Numbered from the stretch's first letter, positions 41,513 to 50,624 are shown. The stretch: 64,000 nt of DNA from Archangium lansingense (GCF_026626635.1 NZ_JAPNKA010000001.1:10524501-10588500); one strand, 5' to 3'. The notes: generated from the sequence alone by a model not told the origin. Made by a program: numbers and translations.

Positions 41513-42595
41513 TCAGGCTGTGGCACGGAACCGCGTCACCAGCGCCTCGGGCGGATAGGACGTGGGACGGCCGATGTCGTAGGCGGCGTTGATGGTGCGG
41601 ATGAACACGGGGTCATGCAGCGGATCCGTGGGCGTCTCGACATGGATGCCTTTGGAGCGTACGTCTTTGATCAGCGTGTCGAAGACCTGATCGAAAGTGA
41701 GATCGTCGGTATGGTCCATGTTCTTCTTCAACTCCGCGAAGTCCTCGTAGACCTCGGCCGACCAGTGGGCCAGGAAGCGCAGTTGGTCCGTATGGTAACG
41801 CGCGATCACCGCGTCACCAGTCTTCACGATCCAGTGCTCACGACTGTCCGGGTCTCCGGCGAACACGCTGGAGAAGTCCAGCCCCTCCGGGAACTGCTGC
41901 TCGGCAGGCCCATTCGCCTCACCGCGATGAACCATCATTTCATTCTGGACGACGACACCGCGATTGTAGATGGGAGGATTCACGCGCCTGGGTGGCGCAC
42001 GCGGGCCCTCGGGCCAATAGGTGAAGCCGCTCCCGGGGTCATGTGAGAACCAGGTGATGACCTGAGCCATCTTGATGAGGTGGTCGCGGAACAGCCCCGA
42101 CTTCCCCATGACGCTGCACAGCCAGGTCGGCGAATTCTCGTAGCGGATGCCGCGGAAGCTTGGAGAGTCCAGGTGCCCTGGGTCCGTATTGCCGCACGGG
42201 CCGTTCACATTGAAGAGCATCATCTGGGGTCTGGCATACCTGGCCCCCCAGTAGTTCTTCGCGATCTCCAGAAACTTGTCGTTGTAGAAGCAGTCGTTGA
42301 TCTCGGGAAAGAGACAGGTCGCATGGTTCCCGAAGAAGTTGCGGAACGTAGGCGACAGGAACATCTCGAGTGTCGGCGTCACGCCCTCCGGAACACCGCC
42401 CGCGGAGGTGGCGATCAGTTCCTCGGCGGAAGCAAAGTGCTGCGCGATGATCAGCTTGTGCGGCCCGCTGTTCCGAACCACCCCCAGCAAACGCTGCAAC
42501 TGCTCCTGCGAATAGACATCATCCAACTCGCGCGGCGGAGCCACCGGGCGGAGGAGCCGCGCCAGTTCGTCTTTTCGTGCTTCGGTCAGCATCAT
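41513..42595 (-). CDS. Putative non-haem iron oxygenase-like protein
   Basis: 360 residues from the first of two ATGs at 42595, with AAGGA about 8 bases upstream. A frame to 42691 would cross the operator. No family is recognised with confidence. An HxD (NTDPGHLDSPSF) and a later His (MMVHRGE), about 100 residues apart, recall the metal triad of phytanoyl-CoA-dioxygenase-like enzymes, and the paired aromatic-rich blocks are consistent with a jelly roll; this is weak. It is the first gene of a two-gene unit with the Coq4-like gene. Confidence 0.5.
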   Translation of the reverse strand: MMLTEARKDELARLLRPVAPPRELDDVYSQEQLQRLLGVVRNSGPHKLIIAQHFASAEELIATSAGGVPEGVTPTLEMFLSPTFRNFFGNHATCLFPEINDCFYNDKFLEIAKNYWGARYARPQMMLFNVNGPCGNTDPGHLDSPSFRGIRYENSPTWLCSVMGKSGLFRDHLIKMAQVITWFSHDPGSGFTYWPEGPRAPPRRVNPPIYNRGVVVQNEMMVHRGEANGPAEQQFPEGLDFSSVFAGDPDSREHWIVKTGDAVIARYHTDQLRFLAHWSAEVYEDFAELKKNMDHTDDLTFDQVFDTLIKDVRSKGIHVETPTDPLHDPVFIRTINAAYDIGRPTSYPPEALVTRFRATA

Positions 42596-42683
42596 CGAGG
42601 TCCTTGGAAGTCCGTCCCGCCACGATGATGTGTCATTGCTCCGAGTGGAGCTCAACCGACAATCCCTGACGGGGCGCCGCTTA

Positions 42684-42709
42684 ATCGACACATGTTCGCG
42701 AGTGTCGAT
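42684..42709. promoter_or_regulatory. Probable TetR operator ATCGACAC-N10-GTGTCGAT
   Basis: Perfect 8-bp inverted arms (42684-42691 and 42702-42709), extended on both sides by AT-rich bases (TTA...AAA). It lies 89 bp upstream of the oxygenase-like gene and 28 bp past the stop of the TetR gene on the same strand, so it most likely controls the oxygenase-Coq4 unit. Confidence 0.65.
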
Positions 42710-42736
42710 AAAGTCCGCCCCTGACTGGAAGGGGGG

Positions 42737-43396
42737 CTACCTGCCCCGGGGCACTCGAGGAGAGCCGGCCGGTGAGCGCTCCAGCAAGAAGGCGGTGAGC
42801 GCCCCCAGCCACCGCGCCATCTCCTCGGGTGGATGGGGCGAGCGTCGATCCAACCACCACTCCATCACCCCCAGATAGGCCGAGGTCATGAAGCGGTTCA
42901 GGACGGACCCAGGCACTCCCTCGAGCCGGGGGGGAAGACTGGCTCCCGTCAGCTCGCGCTTCATGAGCTGCTCGAGGATGTTGCGCAACTGGACCGAGTA
43001 GGCGCGCATGCCGCTCCGGCCGAGCATGAGGTGATACAGCTCGGCGTGCCCGGCGGCGTGCTGGAACCACTCCATCAGGGTTTGATGGAGGCGCTCGGGC
43101 GAGTCACCCAGCCGCTGACTCCTCCGCGAGAGTTCGGAGAGCATGTCCCGCATGATGTGCGTGAGCAGCTCGTCCTTGTCGCGGTAGTGCAGGTAGAAGG
43201 TGCTGCGGTTGAGCTGGGCGCGCTCGGTGATGTCCTGCACGCTGATGGCGTCGAAGTCCCGCTCACGAATCAACCCGAGGAGCGCATCGCGGAGCATGGC
43301 GCGGCTGCGGTGGACACGTGGATCCACCGGAGCGGTCTCCGCCGGCTCGCGCGAGCCAGGACCGCGCCGCCCCTGCCTGTTCGGTGGCTTGGACAT
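42737..43396 (-). CDS. TetR-family regulator
   Basis: 219 residues from ATG at 43396 (MSKPPNRQGRRG); the earlier in-frame start has little support. The HTH (about residues 30-75, LIRERDFDAISVQDITERAQLNRSTFYLHYRDKDELL) is canonical TetR_N with the TFYLHY recognition helix. The C-terminal domain resembles TetR_C_7-type regulators. It lies upstream of the oxygenase/Coq4 unit on the same strand, and the palindrome at 42684-42709 is its likely target. Confidence 0.85.
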   Translation of the reverse strand: MSKPPNRQGRRGPGSREPAETAPVDPRVHRSRAMLRDALLGLIRERDFDAISVQDITERAQLNRSTFYLHYRDKDELLTHIMRDMLSELSRRSQRLGDSPERLHQTLMEWFQHAAGHAELYHLMLGRSGMRAYSVQLRNILEQLMKRELTGASLPPRLEGVPGSVLNRFMTSAYLGVMEWWLDRRSPHPPEEMARWLGALTAFLLERSPAGSPRVPRGR

Positions 43397-43622
43397 GGCA
43401 GCGTGATAGCACGCGTTCACACCATGCCCTCGACCCTCGGGCTCCTCGCCCGTGGGCAACCCGAGCTCGCGCTGCAGCTAGGGCCGTTGCCGGAGTTGCG
43501 CCCCGTATCCGCCCGAAGCCTCGGAGACGAGCGGGAAGAACGGGGCTCCTGAACTCCCTTTCGAAGGCGGGCGCTGGCGATGGTTTTCGGCTGGCCGAGG
43601 GAGTGGGGCCTCGGCCCCCGCC

Positions 43623-44609
43623 TCAGAACTGGAACAACCCGCCGCTGGTGGGACGGTTGATGACGCCATCGCAGGTGCCACCGCAGACCTTGTCCGGGTC
43701 GAGCGGCTGCTGCTGCGTGGCCATCACCGTGCCGACGGCAGCGGCGGTGACCACGGCGCCTACGCCGGCCCAGAAGTACCAACGGCTCGTCAGCGGGCGC
43801 GACGAGAGCTCGGCCACGGGCTGCTGGGTGAGCGGCGAGGGCTCGGAGACAGAGGACGGCGTGAGCACCGGTGCCCGCGGTGAATCAGCCTGCGCGACGG
43901 CCTCGGGACGCAGGTTGACGTCGACGTTGTATTCCTTGCCGGCGCGGACCGCGATGCGCTGCGACTCGGGGCGGAAGCCCTCGCGCTGGACGACGATCTC
44001 GTAGGAGCCGGCCGCGAGCATGAGGCTGTCGAGCGGCGCCACGCCCTTGTCCTCGCCGTTGATGAGGACGCGGGCCCCCTCGACATCCGCCTTCACGGAG
44101 ACGAAGCCCGCGGTGGGCTCCATCAGCACCGCCAGCTCGGTGAGCTCGCCCTCCTTCGCGTTGATGCGCTGGGTGAAATTGCGGTAGCCGGGCCTGCGCA
44201 CGGAGACCACGTGCTCGCCAGGGTCCACCTCGATGGGACCCTTGGGCATGGCGCCCATTTCCTTCTCGTTGAGGAAGAAGCGCGCGCCCCGAACAGAGCC
44301 ATTCATCTTCACGAGCAGCTCGGTCTTCTTCACGAGCGGCGCGAGGAGGAGATCAGAGCCCTCGGCCTGCTCCGGCTCCGACTCCTCCGGCGGCGTGGCC
44401 TTGGCACCCTTGCCCTTCTTGCCCTTCGTGGCCTTGGTGGCCTTCTTGGAAGCCTTCGGCGTGCGGCGCTGGGTGGTCTTGGCCTTGCCCTTCCCCTTCT
44501 TGCCGGAAGGCGTCAGGGGGGCGAGCAGATCATCCATCCCCTGCGCATAGGCAGAAGGCGCGGCGAGACAGAGGACCAACGCGATCAGGAAGGCGCGGCA
44601 CAGGAGCAT
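43623..44609 (-). CDS. Exported PEGA-domain protein
   Basis: 328 residues from ATG at 44609; the longer frame upstream lacks a signal. A Sec signal (MLLCRAFLIALVLCLAAPSAYA) is followed by a Lys/Ala-rich linker (about 35-90) and at least two PEGA-type beta domains (about 100-170 and 175-245), each with the YRNFTQRI- or FRPESQRI-like strand pattern. A predicted transmembrane helix (WYFWAGVGAVVTAAAVGTV) lies near residue 285, before a short tail with a CGGTC pair. PEGA proteins are usually periplasmic or surface modules of unknown ligand. It is divergent from the small lipoprotein gene. Confidence 0.78.
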   Translation of the reverse strand: MLLCRAFLIALVLCLAAPSAYAQGMDDLLAPLTPSGKKGKGKAKTTQRRTPKASKKATKATKGKKGKGAKATPPEESEPEQAEGSDLLLAPLVKKTELLVKMNGSVRGARFFLNEKEMGAMPKGPIEVDPGEHVVSVRRPGYRNFTQRINAKEGELTELAVLMEPTAGFVSVKADVEGARVLINGEDKGVAPLDSLMLAAGSYEIVVQREGFRPESQRIAVRAGKEYNVDVNLRPEAVAQADSPRAPVLTPSSVSEPSPLTQQPVAELSSRPLTSRWYFWAGVGAVVTAAAVGTVMATQQQPLDPDKVCGGTCDGVINRPTSGGLFQF

Positions 44610-44691
44610 GGCGGGACAAAGGTTAGAGAGTCGGGAGAGAGGGGTCAAACTGGAGTCCACCCCGGAGGCGGATTGGGGGAAGATCAGCCCC

Positions 44692-45228
44692 ATGTCACGA
44701 GCGATTCCCTGGATTGCAGCGGGTGGCCTCGCCGCCGCCCTCATGGCCTGTCCGGCCCGAACCCCCTCCCCGCCCCCGGCGTCCCCGCCGATCCGGGTCC
44801 CCTCCGGGTGCGAGAAAAACCAGGCAGGCGAGTACCACCACACGGACAACCCCGCGTTCCGCTACCTCGGCGAGGATGACGGGGGCACGCTGACGCTGAC
44901 GCTGGCACGGACCCGGGAGGGCGTAGAGGCCCAGGCGGATGGGGGCACGACGGTGAGCATCGTGCTCAACCGGACGCCGGACGGCTTCGTGGGGGAGACG
45001 CGGTCCACGACGTTCACCACCGGGGGCATGGCGTGCCCAGTGCGCTTCCCGACGCAGGCCATGGTGTGTGACGACAAGGGCCTGACGCTGCGCACGGTGG
45101 CGTCGACGTCCATCGACGAGGACTGCCGCCCGGCTCCCAGCGGTCCAAAGCCGGTGTGGAAGGAGCAGCGGCTGCTGAGGGCAGTCCCGGACGCGGGAGT
45201 ACCGGACGCGGGAACTCCCACTCCCTGA
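44692..45228 (+). CDS. Small putative lipoprotein
   Basis: 178 residues from ATG at 44692. MSRAIPWIAAGGLAAALMAC is a lipoprotein signal. The mature part begins with a Pro-rich linker, carries a short beta-rich domain with four Cys (SGCEKN, MACPV, MVCDD, DEDCRP), and ends with a PDAGVPDAGTPTP tail. No known family was recognised. It converges on the GT2 gene, with a REP-like repeat between the two stops. Confidence 0.65.
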   Translation: MSRAIPWIAAGGLAAALMACPARTPSPPPASPPIRVPSGCEKNQAGEYHHTDNPAFRYLGEDDGGTLTLTLARTREGVEAQADGGTTVSIVLNRTPDGFVGETRSTTFTTGGMACPVRFPTQAMVCDDKGLTLRTVASTSIDEDCRPAPSGPKPVWKEQRLLRAVPDAGVPDAGTPTP

Positions 45229-45256
45229 AACCCCTCATTCTACCCCGTGTGAAACC

Positions 45257-45291
45257 CCCTCTCCCGCTGGGAGAGGGTTGGGGTGAGGGTC
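45257..45291. repeat. REP-like palindromic repeat, copy 2
   Basis: CCCTCTCCC (45257-45265), GCT, GGGAGAGGG (45269-45277), then TTGGGGTGAGGGTC, matching the copies at 5395 and 61962. It lies between the convergent lipoprotein and glycosyltransferase genes, the usual place for such elements. Confidence 0.8.
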
Positions 45292-45309
45292 TTCCCCACC
45301 CCGCTCACC

Positions 45310-46827
45310 CTACGCCGCGCGGCGGGTCTGCTCCTCGGACACCTTCACGGGAGCAGGAGCGGACTCACTGACCTTCAGGCGGCCCTCCAGGAGGCTGGAG
45401 AGGCCGACGTACAGGAAGCCGGCGAGGAACAGGAAGATGAAGGGCACCGAGCCCCAGATGTTCTTCTCGATGGCGAACCAGAGCGCACCCATGAAGTAGG
45501 TGGCGAAGGAGAGCTCGATGACGGGCAGCAGGGTCTTGCTGCCGCGGTAGCTCTTCTTGATGGCGGTGATCTTCTTGCCCTCGGCACCAGTCTTCGGGGT
45601 GCGGGCGAAGGCGGACTGCTGGCCCAGGAGCGCCTCGAGCACGGCCTTGGCGTTGCTGATGGCCATACCGATGCCCAGGCTCATGATGAAGGGCAGGTAC
45701 TTGAAGCGGGCCCAGCCCTTGGCACCCTGCTCGCGCTGGGCGGCGACGTAGAAGACGCACACGCTGGCGGTGGCGCTGATGAAGAAGGGCAGGTCCAGGA
45801 AGAGCGTGCCGTAGAGGCCGTGCTGGAAGCGCACCACCATGGACAGCGGCATGAGCGCGCTGAGCAGCACCATCAACAGGTAGGCCATGTTGTTGGTGAG
45901 GTGGAAGAAGGCCTCGCGCTTGACGGCGAAGGGCAGGTCGCTCTTGAGGATCATCGGCAGCAGCTTGCGCGCCGTCTGGATGGAGCCCTTGGCCCAGCGG
46001 TGCTGCTGGCTCTTGAAGGCGTTCATGTCCACCGGCAGCTCGGCCGGGGAGATGACCTCGGGCAGGAAGATGAACTGCCAGCCCCTCACCTGGGCGCGGT
46101 AGCTCAGGTCCAGGTCCTCGGTGAGCGTGTCGTGCTGCCAGCCGCCCGCGTCCGAGATGGTGATGCGCCGCCAGATGCCGGCCGTGCCGTTGAAGTTGAA
46201 GAAGCAGCCCGCGCGGTTGCGCGCGGTGTGCTCGATGATGAAGTGGCCGTCGAGGAAGATGCTCTGGGCCTGGGTGAGGATGGAGAACTCGCGGTTGAGG
46301 TGGCCCCAGCGCACCTGCACCATGCCCACCTTGGAGTCGGCGAAGAAGGGCACCGTGCGCAGCAGGAAGTCGGGGCTGGGCACGAAGTCCGCGTCGAACA
46401 CGGCGATGTACTCGCCGGTGGCCGTCTTCAGGCCGTTCTCCAGCGCGCCCGCCTTGAAGCCCTGGCGGTTCTCGCGGTGGATGTAGACGATGTCGTGGCC
46501 CTTCTGCCGGTGGCGCTCCACGCACGCGCGGGCGATGCCGCACGTCTCGTCCGTGGAGTCATCCAGCACCTGGATCTCCAGCAGCTCGCGCGGGTAGTCG
46601 ATGCGGCACACCGACTCCACCAGGCGCTCCACCACGTACATCTCATTGAAGATGGGAAGCTGGATGGTGACCCGAGGCATTGCCGGCAGCACGCCCTTGG
46701 GCGTGGGCAGCCTGAACTTGTGGCGGTAGTACAGATACGCCATCCGGTAGCGGTGCGATCCGTAGACCGCGAGCACGCAGAGGACGCTGAAGTACACGCC
46801 CAAGAAGATGATCTCGACGGTGGTCAT
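45310..46827 (-). CDS. Processive GT2 glycosyltransferase (cellulose synthase/CslA-like)
   Basis: 505 residues from ATG at 46827. One N-terminal transmembrane helix precedes the GT-A domain. The processive GT2 signatures are complete: Asp89-Asp90 (DDSTDE), Asp145-Ala-Asp147, TED at 236-238 and QQHRW at 274-278. At least four further membrane segments follow (about 305-500). The enzyme would polymerise or transfer sugar from a nucleotide sugar across the inner membrane; glucan or mannan synthases are the nearest shape, but the sugar is not readable. A hairpin sits 117 bp upstream. Confidence 0.88.
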   Translation of the reverse strand: MTTVEIIFLGVYFSVLCVLAVYGSHRYRMAYLYYRHKFRLPTPKGVLPAMPRVTIQLPIFNEMYVVERLVESVCRIDYPRELLEIQVLDDSTDETCGIARACVERHRQKGHDIVYIHRENRQGFKAGALENGLKTATGEYIAVFDADFVPSPDFLLRTVPFFADSKVGMVQVRWGHLNREFSILTQAQSIFLDGHFIIEHTARNRAGCFFNFNGTAGIWRRITISDAGGWQHDTLTEDLDLSYRAQVRGWQFIFLPEVISPAELPVDMNAFKSQQHRWAKGSIQTARKLLPMILKSDLPFAVKREAFFHLTNNMAYLLMVLLSALMPLSMVVRFQHGLYGTLFLDLPFFISATASVCVFYVAAQREQGAKGWARFKYLPFIMSLGIGMAISNAKAVLEALLGQQSAFARTPKTGAEGKKITAIKKSYRGSKTLLPVIELSFATYFMGALWFAIEKNIWGSVPFIFLFLAGFLYVGLSSLLEGRLKVSESAPAPVKVSEEQTRRAA

Positions 46828-46943
46828 CTGACCTGGCCCCTACCGCGGGTGAAGTCGCCGCGGTCCTTACGCTGCTCGGCGGAGTTTGAAACACCGACCC
46901 GCGTGAACCGCCGCACTCGGTCCCGCGGAGCCCCCCGCCACGT

Positions 46944-46983
46944 ATGTGCCCGGAATGACAAGGGTTTGTCATTCCCGGGACAT
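46944..46983. promoter_or_regulatory. Long inverted repeat upstream of the GT2 gene
   Basis: GGAATGACAA (46952-46961) and TTGTCATTCC (46966-46975) are perfect 10-bp arms around GGGT, extended by ATGT/ACAT and nearly matching CCC/GGG bases to about 18 bp each. It lies between ddl (stop 47079) and the GT2 start, both minus strand, so it may be a ddl terminator or a control element; no T run is present. Confidence 0.5.
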
Positions 46984-47078
46984 AACGAGCGCCGGACAAT
47001 AGGGACGCGTCAAGTGACTGTCAAATGGTTGTCGGGAGATGCACGGAGGGTGGGGCTTCCTCCGACGTCGTCCCTGAC

Positions 47079-48068
47079 TCAGCTCGCCGCGCGCTGAGCC
47101 ACCACCACAGGCACCGCGGAGGGCGTTTCCGGAGCCAGCGGCGCCTCGGTTACGTCCACTTCATCGCGGGTGGCGAGCGTCAGGATGTGTTCCACCAGCG
47201 CAGGAAAGTCCATCCCCTTTTGAGCCGCAATCTTCGGCAGCAAGCTGACGGGAGTCATGCCCGGCAGCGTGTTCACCTCGAGGATGACGTCATTCTCATC
47301 CTCCGAGCAGATGAGGTCCACCCGGCCGTAGCCGCGGCAACCCAGGGCTCGGTAGGCGGCGAGCGCCAGGGACTCCACATTGGCCACGCGAGTGGGGGAC
47401 AGACGCGCGGGGAGGAAGTAGCGCGAGCCACCCTTGTACTTGGCGTCGTAGTCAAAGCCCTCGCGCGGGGTGGCGATCTCACAGGTGCCGAGCACTTCCT
47501 CACCGAGGATGCCCACCGTCACCTCGCGGCCGCGCGCCATGCGCTCCACGAGGGCCTCACCACCGAAGCGGCAGGCCTGGGCCACGGCGGCGGCGAGCGC
47601 CTCGGGCTCACGCACCACGGAGAGGCCCACCGAGGAGCCGCCGCACGCGGGCTTCACCACACAGGGGAAACCCAGGTCGCCGTGGAGCTCCAGGGCGCGC
47701 GGAGCGTCGGCGCGGCCGAGTCGGTAGCCCAGGGGCGTGGGGAGGTTATGCAGGCGGAAGAGCTTCTTGGCCATGGGCTTGTTCATGGCCAGCGCGGAGG
47801 CCAGCACGCCCGAGCCCGTATACGGCAGCCCCATCAGCTCCAGCAGACCCTGCACCTTGCCGTCCTCGCCCATGCGGCCGTGGAGCGCAATGAAGGCCAC
47901 CTCGAGCTCGGCCGAGCGCAGAGCACGGTCCAGACCGGGGCCAGCGAAGATGCGGCTCACCGTGTTGCCGCGAGACTCGAGGGCCGCCACCACGGCCTCA
48001 CCGGTCTTCAAGGAAATCTCCCGCTCCTCGCCCCAACCACCCATCAGAACACCGACGCGCTTGCCCAT
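47079..48068 (-). CDS. ddl: D-alanine-D-alanine ligase
   Basis: 329 residues from ATG at 48068, with AGGAGGAA about 10 bases upstream. The ATP-grasp features are clear: LMGGWGEEREISL at the N-terminus, LHGRMGEDGKVQGLLELMGLPYTGSG, CVVKPACGGSSVGLS, and DENDVILEVNTLPGMTPVSL with the metal-binding Glu/Asn. It makes the D-Ala-D-Ala dipeptide for peptidoglycan in the cytoplasm. There is an extra tail of about 25 residues rich in Pro/Val. Its genomic partners here are not the division cluster, so it may be a second or relocated copy. Confidence 0.93.
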   Translation of the reverse strand: MGKRVGVLMGGWGEEREISLKTGEAVVAALESRGNTVSRIFAGPGLDRALRSAELEVAFIALHGRMGEDGKVQGLLELMGLPYTGSGVLASALAMNKPMAKKLFRLHNLPTPLGYRLGRADAPRALELHGDLGFPCVVKPACGGSSVGLSVVREPEALAAAVAQACRFGGEALVERMARGREVTVGILGEEVLGTCEIATPREGFDYDAKYKGGSRYFLPARLSPTRVANVESLALAAYRALGCRGYGRVDLICSEDENDVILEVNTLPGMTPVSLLPKIAAQKGMDFPALVEHILTLATRDEVDVTEAPLAPETPSAVPVVVAQRAAS

Positions 48069-48154
48069 GACTTTGGATTCCTCCTCGTCAGGGGGCTAGA
48101 GCACGAGGGATGCCAGCGGCGCGTGAGTGCGCGCGTACTCGCCTGGCTGCTCGA

Positions 48155-48177
48155 AAGTGCCGTCTTCTCGGGCACTT
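48155..48177. terminator. Hairpin downstream of the metallo-hydrolase gene
   Basis: AAGTGCC (48155-48161) pairs with GGCACTT (48171-48177), extended by TCGA/TCGA with one bulge. It lies in the 243 bp between the metallo-hydrolase stop (48312) and the ddl start (48068) and is the only structure I see there. Confidence 0.35.
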
Positions 48178-48311
48178 CGAGACCTGGAGCGAGAAGACAC
48201 ACACGCAGGGAGCGTGTCCGGGAGACCACGGCGTGTCCCGCGAACCGCGCCAGGACCCGGCATGCAGGCGTGCGTCTCGCTGCTGTTGTCCCTGGTTGGA
48301 AATAGAGCCGC

Positions 48312-49160
48312 TCACCCGAACCAGCGGCCCGACGTGGGAGCGAAGATCCGCAGCTTGTCTCGCAGACTCTCTGGGGTGCGCGCCTGAATCACGGCGTGCA
48401 CCTCGTCCGGGCTGTAGGCCTGGCTGAAGTGCATCAACACCAGCGCCTCGTTCCGGAAGCTTTCCGCCCGGGCGAGGATCTCATCCAGGTGGATGTGCAG
48501 GCGCTCCTGCGCATCCTGCACCGTGCGCTTGCTGTCGATGAACGTGCACTCCAGGATGAGCACCCGGCACTCGAGCAATGAGGGCGCGGTCTCCAGCACG
48601 TGCGAGAGCGTGTCCGTGGCATAGGCCAGCTCCAGACGATCCACCTCGTCGAAGAGGGGCTCACCCGCCTGGCGCCGCCGACCGATCTCCGCGGGGGGCA
48701 GGCTCTGGAACTCTGGCTTCAGCTTCGAGACACGGCGGAAGAACTGGTAGCAGAGCGAGGGGACCTTGTGGTGCGTGCGGAAGGCGCGAACCCACAGGCC
48801 ATGTCCGAGGTGGTGCGTATCTCCCGGGTGCATCGGCACGGTCTCGATGTCGGTCTCGGTCCGGTGCAGCCGGCCCTGCACCGTGAGGGCCTCGCGCACG
48901 GGCGCTTCGATCTCCGCGGGCAGGAACACCTGCGGAGGTGGCTTGCCGATGAGGGTGCGGATGCCAAGCAGCGAGCCGAGCGCGCTCGCGTGGTCGGAGT
49001 GGCCATGGCTCAGGAAGATACGGTCCGTCCCCGCGAAGGAGCGGATGGGCACTCCGGCGTCGAACACCACGCCGAGCTCCGGCACCTGCAGCGACGTGTA
49101 CACGCCGCCGACCGAAATGCCTCGAATCGTATAGGGCCCCGCGCTGACCTCGGTGAGCAT
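48312..49160 (-). CDS. Metallo-beta-lactamase-fold hydrolase, RNase Z-like
   Basis: 282 residues from ATG at 49160. The metal motif His52-x-His54-x-Asp56-His57 (SHGHSDH) is intact, with a further His in VPMHPGDTHHLGHG and a late MHFSQAY. The layout and the long exosite-like central segment (about 130-170) resemble tRNase Z (RNase BN) proteins of the short type. It begins 9 bases after the stop of the P450 gene, so the two are probably co-transcribed. It may be a housekeeping hydrolase or part of the biosynthetic unit. Confidence 0.8.
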   Translation of the reverse strand: MLTEVSAGPYTIRGISVGGVYTSLQVPELGVVFDAGVPIRSFAGTDRIFLSHGHSDHASALGSLLGIRTLIGKPPPQVFLPAEIEAPVREALTVQGRLHRTETDIETVPMHPGDTHHLGHGLWVRAFRTHHKVPSLCYQFFRRVSKLKPEFQSLPPAEIGRRRQAGEPLFDEVDRLELAYATDTLSHVLETAPSLLECRVLILECTFIDSKRTVQDAQERLHIHLDEILARAESFRNEALVLMHFSQAYSPDEVHAVIQARTPESLRDKLRIFAPTSGRWFG

Positions 49161-49169
49161 CCCGGGAGG

Positions 49170-50543
49170 CTAACCGGTGGCGGTGACGGGCTCCAGCAGC
49201 ATGGGCAGACCGCCCTTCGGCCGGAGCGCCACCAGTGGCTCCAGCTCCACCTTCCGCCCAGGCACCAGCCTCGGCCGGAAGCGCCGCAGCACCCCCGCGA
49301 GCACCAGCACCATCTCCATCATCGCGAAGTGGCTCCCGATGCAGTGGCGCTGCCCCGCCCCGAAAGGCAGGTACGCCAGCTTGGGCCGCTCACCCGCGCG
49401 CTCGGGTGAGAAGCGCTCCGGATCGAACCGCTCCGGCTCCGGCCAGAAGCGGGGCTGGCGATGGATGACGTAGGGAGAGACGGCCACGATGAGCCGAGGA
49501 TCCGCCGGGATGCGGATGCCGTCCAGCACGTCCTCCTCCCGGGCCTGCCGCACCATGACCCAGGCCGGCGGATACAGGCGCATGCTCTCTTCGAGCACTT
49601 GCGAGAGGTAGCGCAGCCGCGGAATGTCCTCGGGCCCGGGCGCACGCTCCCCGAGCACCTGGGCCACCTCGCCGCGCGCCCGCTCCTCCACCTCCGGATG
49701 CTGGGAGAGCAGGTACCACGCCCACGTCAGAGCGTTGGCTGTCGTCTCGTACCCAGCGATGAAGAGTGTCATCAGTTCGTCGCGCAGCTGCGCGTCCGTC
49801 ATCCGCTCCCCCGTCTCCGCGTCCTGCGCCTCCATCAACATCGCCAGCAGGTCCTGCCCCTCCGTCTCCCCGCGGCGCCGCCGAGCAATGATGTCGAAGA
49901 CGACCGAGTCGAGCGTCTGGCGTGCCCGGAGGAAGGCGCGGTTGCCCGGCGTCGGCAGGGACAGTGGCAACGGCAGCAGCGAGAGCACCCGCTGGTTCAC
50001 CACTTGCTGCCCCACCGTCAGCGCGGGCAGGACACGGTCCGCCTCACCCAACACCTGGGTAGAGAAGAGCGCTCGGCTCGCGATGGAGAGCGTCGTCCGA
50101 GCCATCTCGTCCGCCATCTCCACCGGGGCGGAGGTGTCGGGGCGCGCCTGCCACCGCTCCACCATGCACTCCACCTCCTCGCCCATCATCCCCACCATCC
50201 GCATCAGCCGCTCGCGATGGAAGGCCGGCTGCGCGAGGCGGCGCTGCCTCATCCAGAACGGGCCCTCGCTCGTCAGCAGGCCGTTGCCCAGCATGGTGCT
50301 CAACCGCTGCGCCCCCGAGCCCTTCGAGTACCGGCCTACGTTCTCCACCAGGACGTGGCGCACATGCTCCGGGTTCACCAGCGACACCACCCGGTTGACG
50401 GGCCCCATCCGCCACTGCACCACGTCGCCGTACTCGCGGTGCATCCGCACGAGGAATCCGAGTGACTCACTGCGTCGCTCGCGCAGACTCCCCCAGAACC
50501 AGTGTCCCTTCGGCCCCGGCGCCTCTCGCGTAGTGACCGTCAT
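49170..50543 (-). CDS. Cytochrome P450, probably part of the PKS-NRPS locus
   Basis: 457 residues from ATG at 50543; an upstream frame to 50597 is unlikely because conserved sequence begins at PGPKGHWFWGSL. The I-helix motif is AGYETT, the ExxR motif lies in LEESMRLYP, and the haem loop PFGAGQRHCIGSHFAMME has the axial Cys401. The length and PERF block (RFDPERFSPERAGERP) are those of class II-like bacterial P450s (CYP4/CYP110-type). It is divergent from the PKS, with a shared 124-bp promoter region holding a perfect palindrome, so it is a candidate tailoring oxidase for the product. Confidence 0.9.
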   Translation of the reverse strand: MTVTTREAPGPKGHWFWGSLRERRSESLGFLVRMHREYGDVVQWRMGPVNRVVSLVNPEHVRHVLVENVGRYSKGSGAQRLSTMLGNGLLTSEGPFWMRQRRLAQPAFHRERLMRMVGMMGEEVECMVERWQARPDTSAPVEMADEMARTTLSIASRALFSTQVLGEADRVLPALTVGQQVVNQRVLSLLPLPLSLPTPGNRAFLRARQTLDSVVFDIIARRRRGETEGQDLLAMLMEAQDAETGERMTDAQLRDELMTLFIAGYETTANALTWAWYLLSQHPEVEERARGEVAQVLGERAPGPEDIPRLRYLSQVLEESMRLYPPAWVMVRQAREEDVLDGIRIPADPRLIVAVSPYVIHRQPRFWPEPERFDPERFSPERAGERPKLAYLPFGAGQRHCIGSHFAMMEMVLVLAGVLRRFRPRLVPGRKVELEPLVALRPKGGLPMLLEPVTATG

Positions 50544-50604
50544 GACGTACGCCTTTCTCTCCGTGTGTGGGCCGCGGGGCTTAACACGCTGCGCCATTCC
50601 AAGT

Positions 50605-50624
50605 TGAACATGACGTCATGTTCA
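50605..50624. promoter_or_regulatory. Perfect 20-bp palindrome in the P450/PKS divergent promoter
   Basis: TGAACATGACGTCATGTTCA reads the same on both strands over all 20 bases. It lies 61 bp from the P450 start and 43 bp from the PKS start, the only striking element in the region. That is what an operator shared by both transcripts would look like; no dedicated regulator is next to it in this window. Confidence 0.7.
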
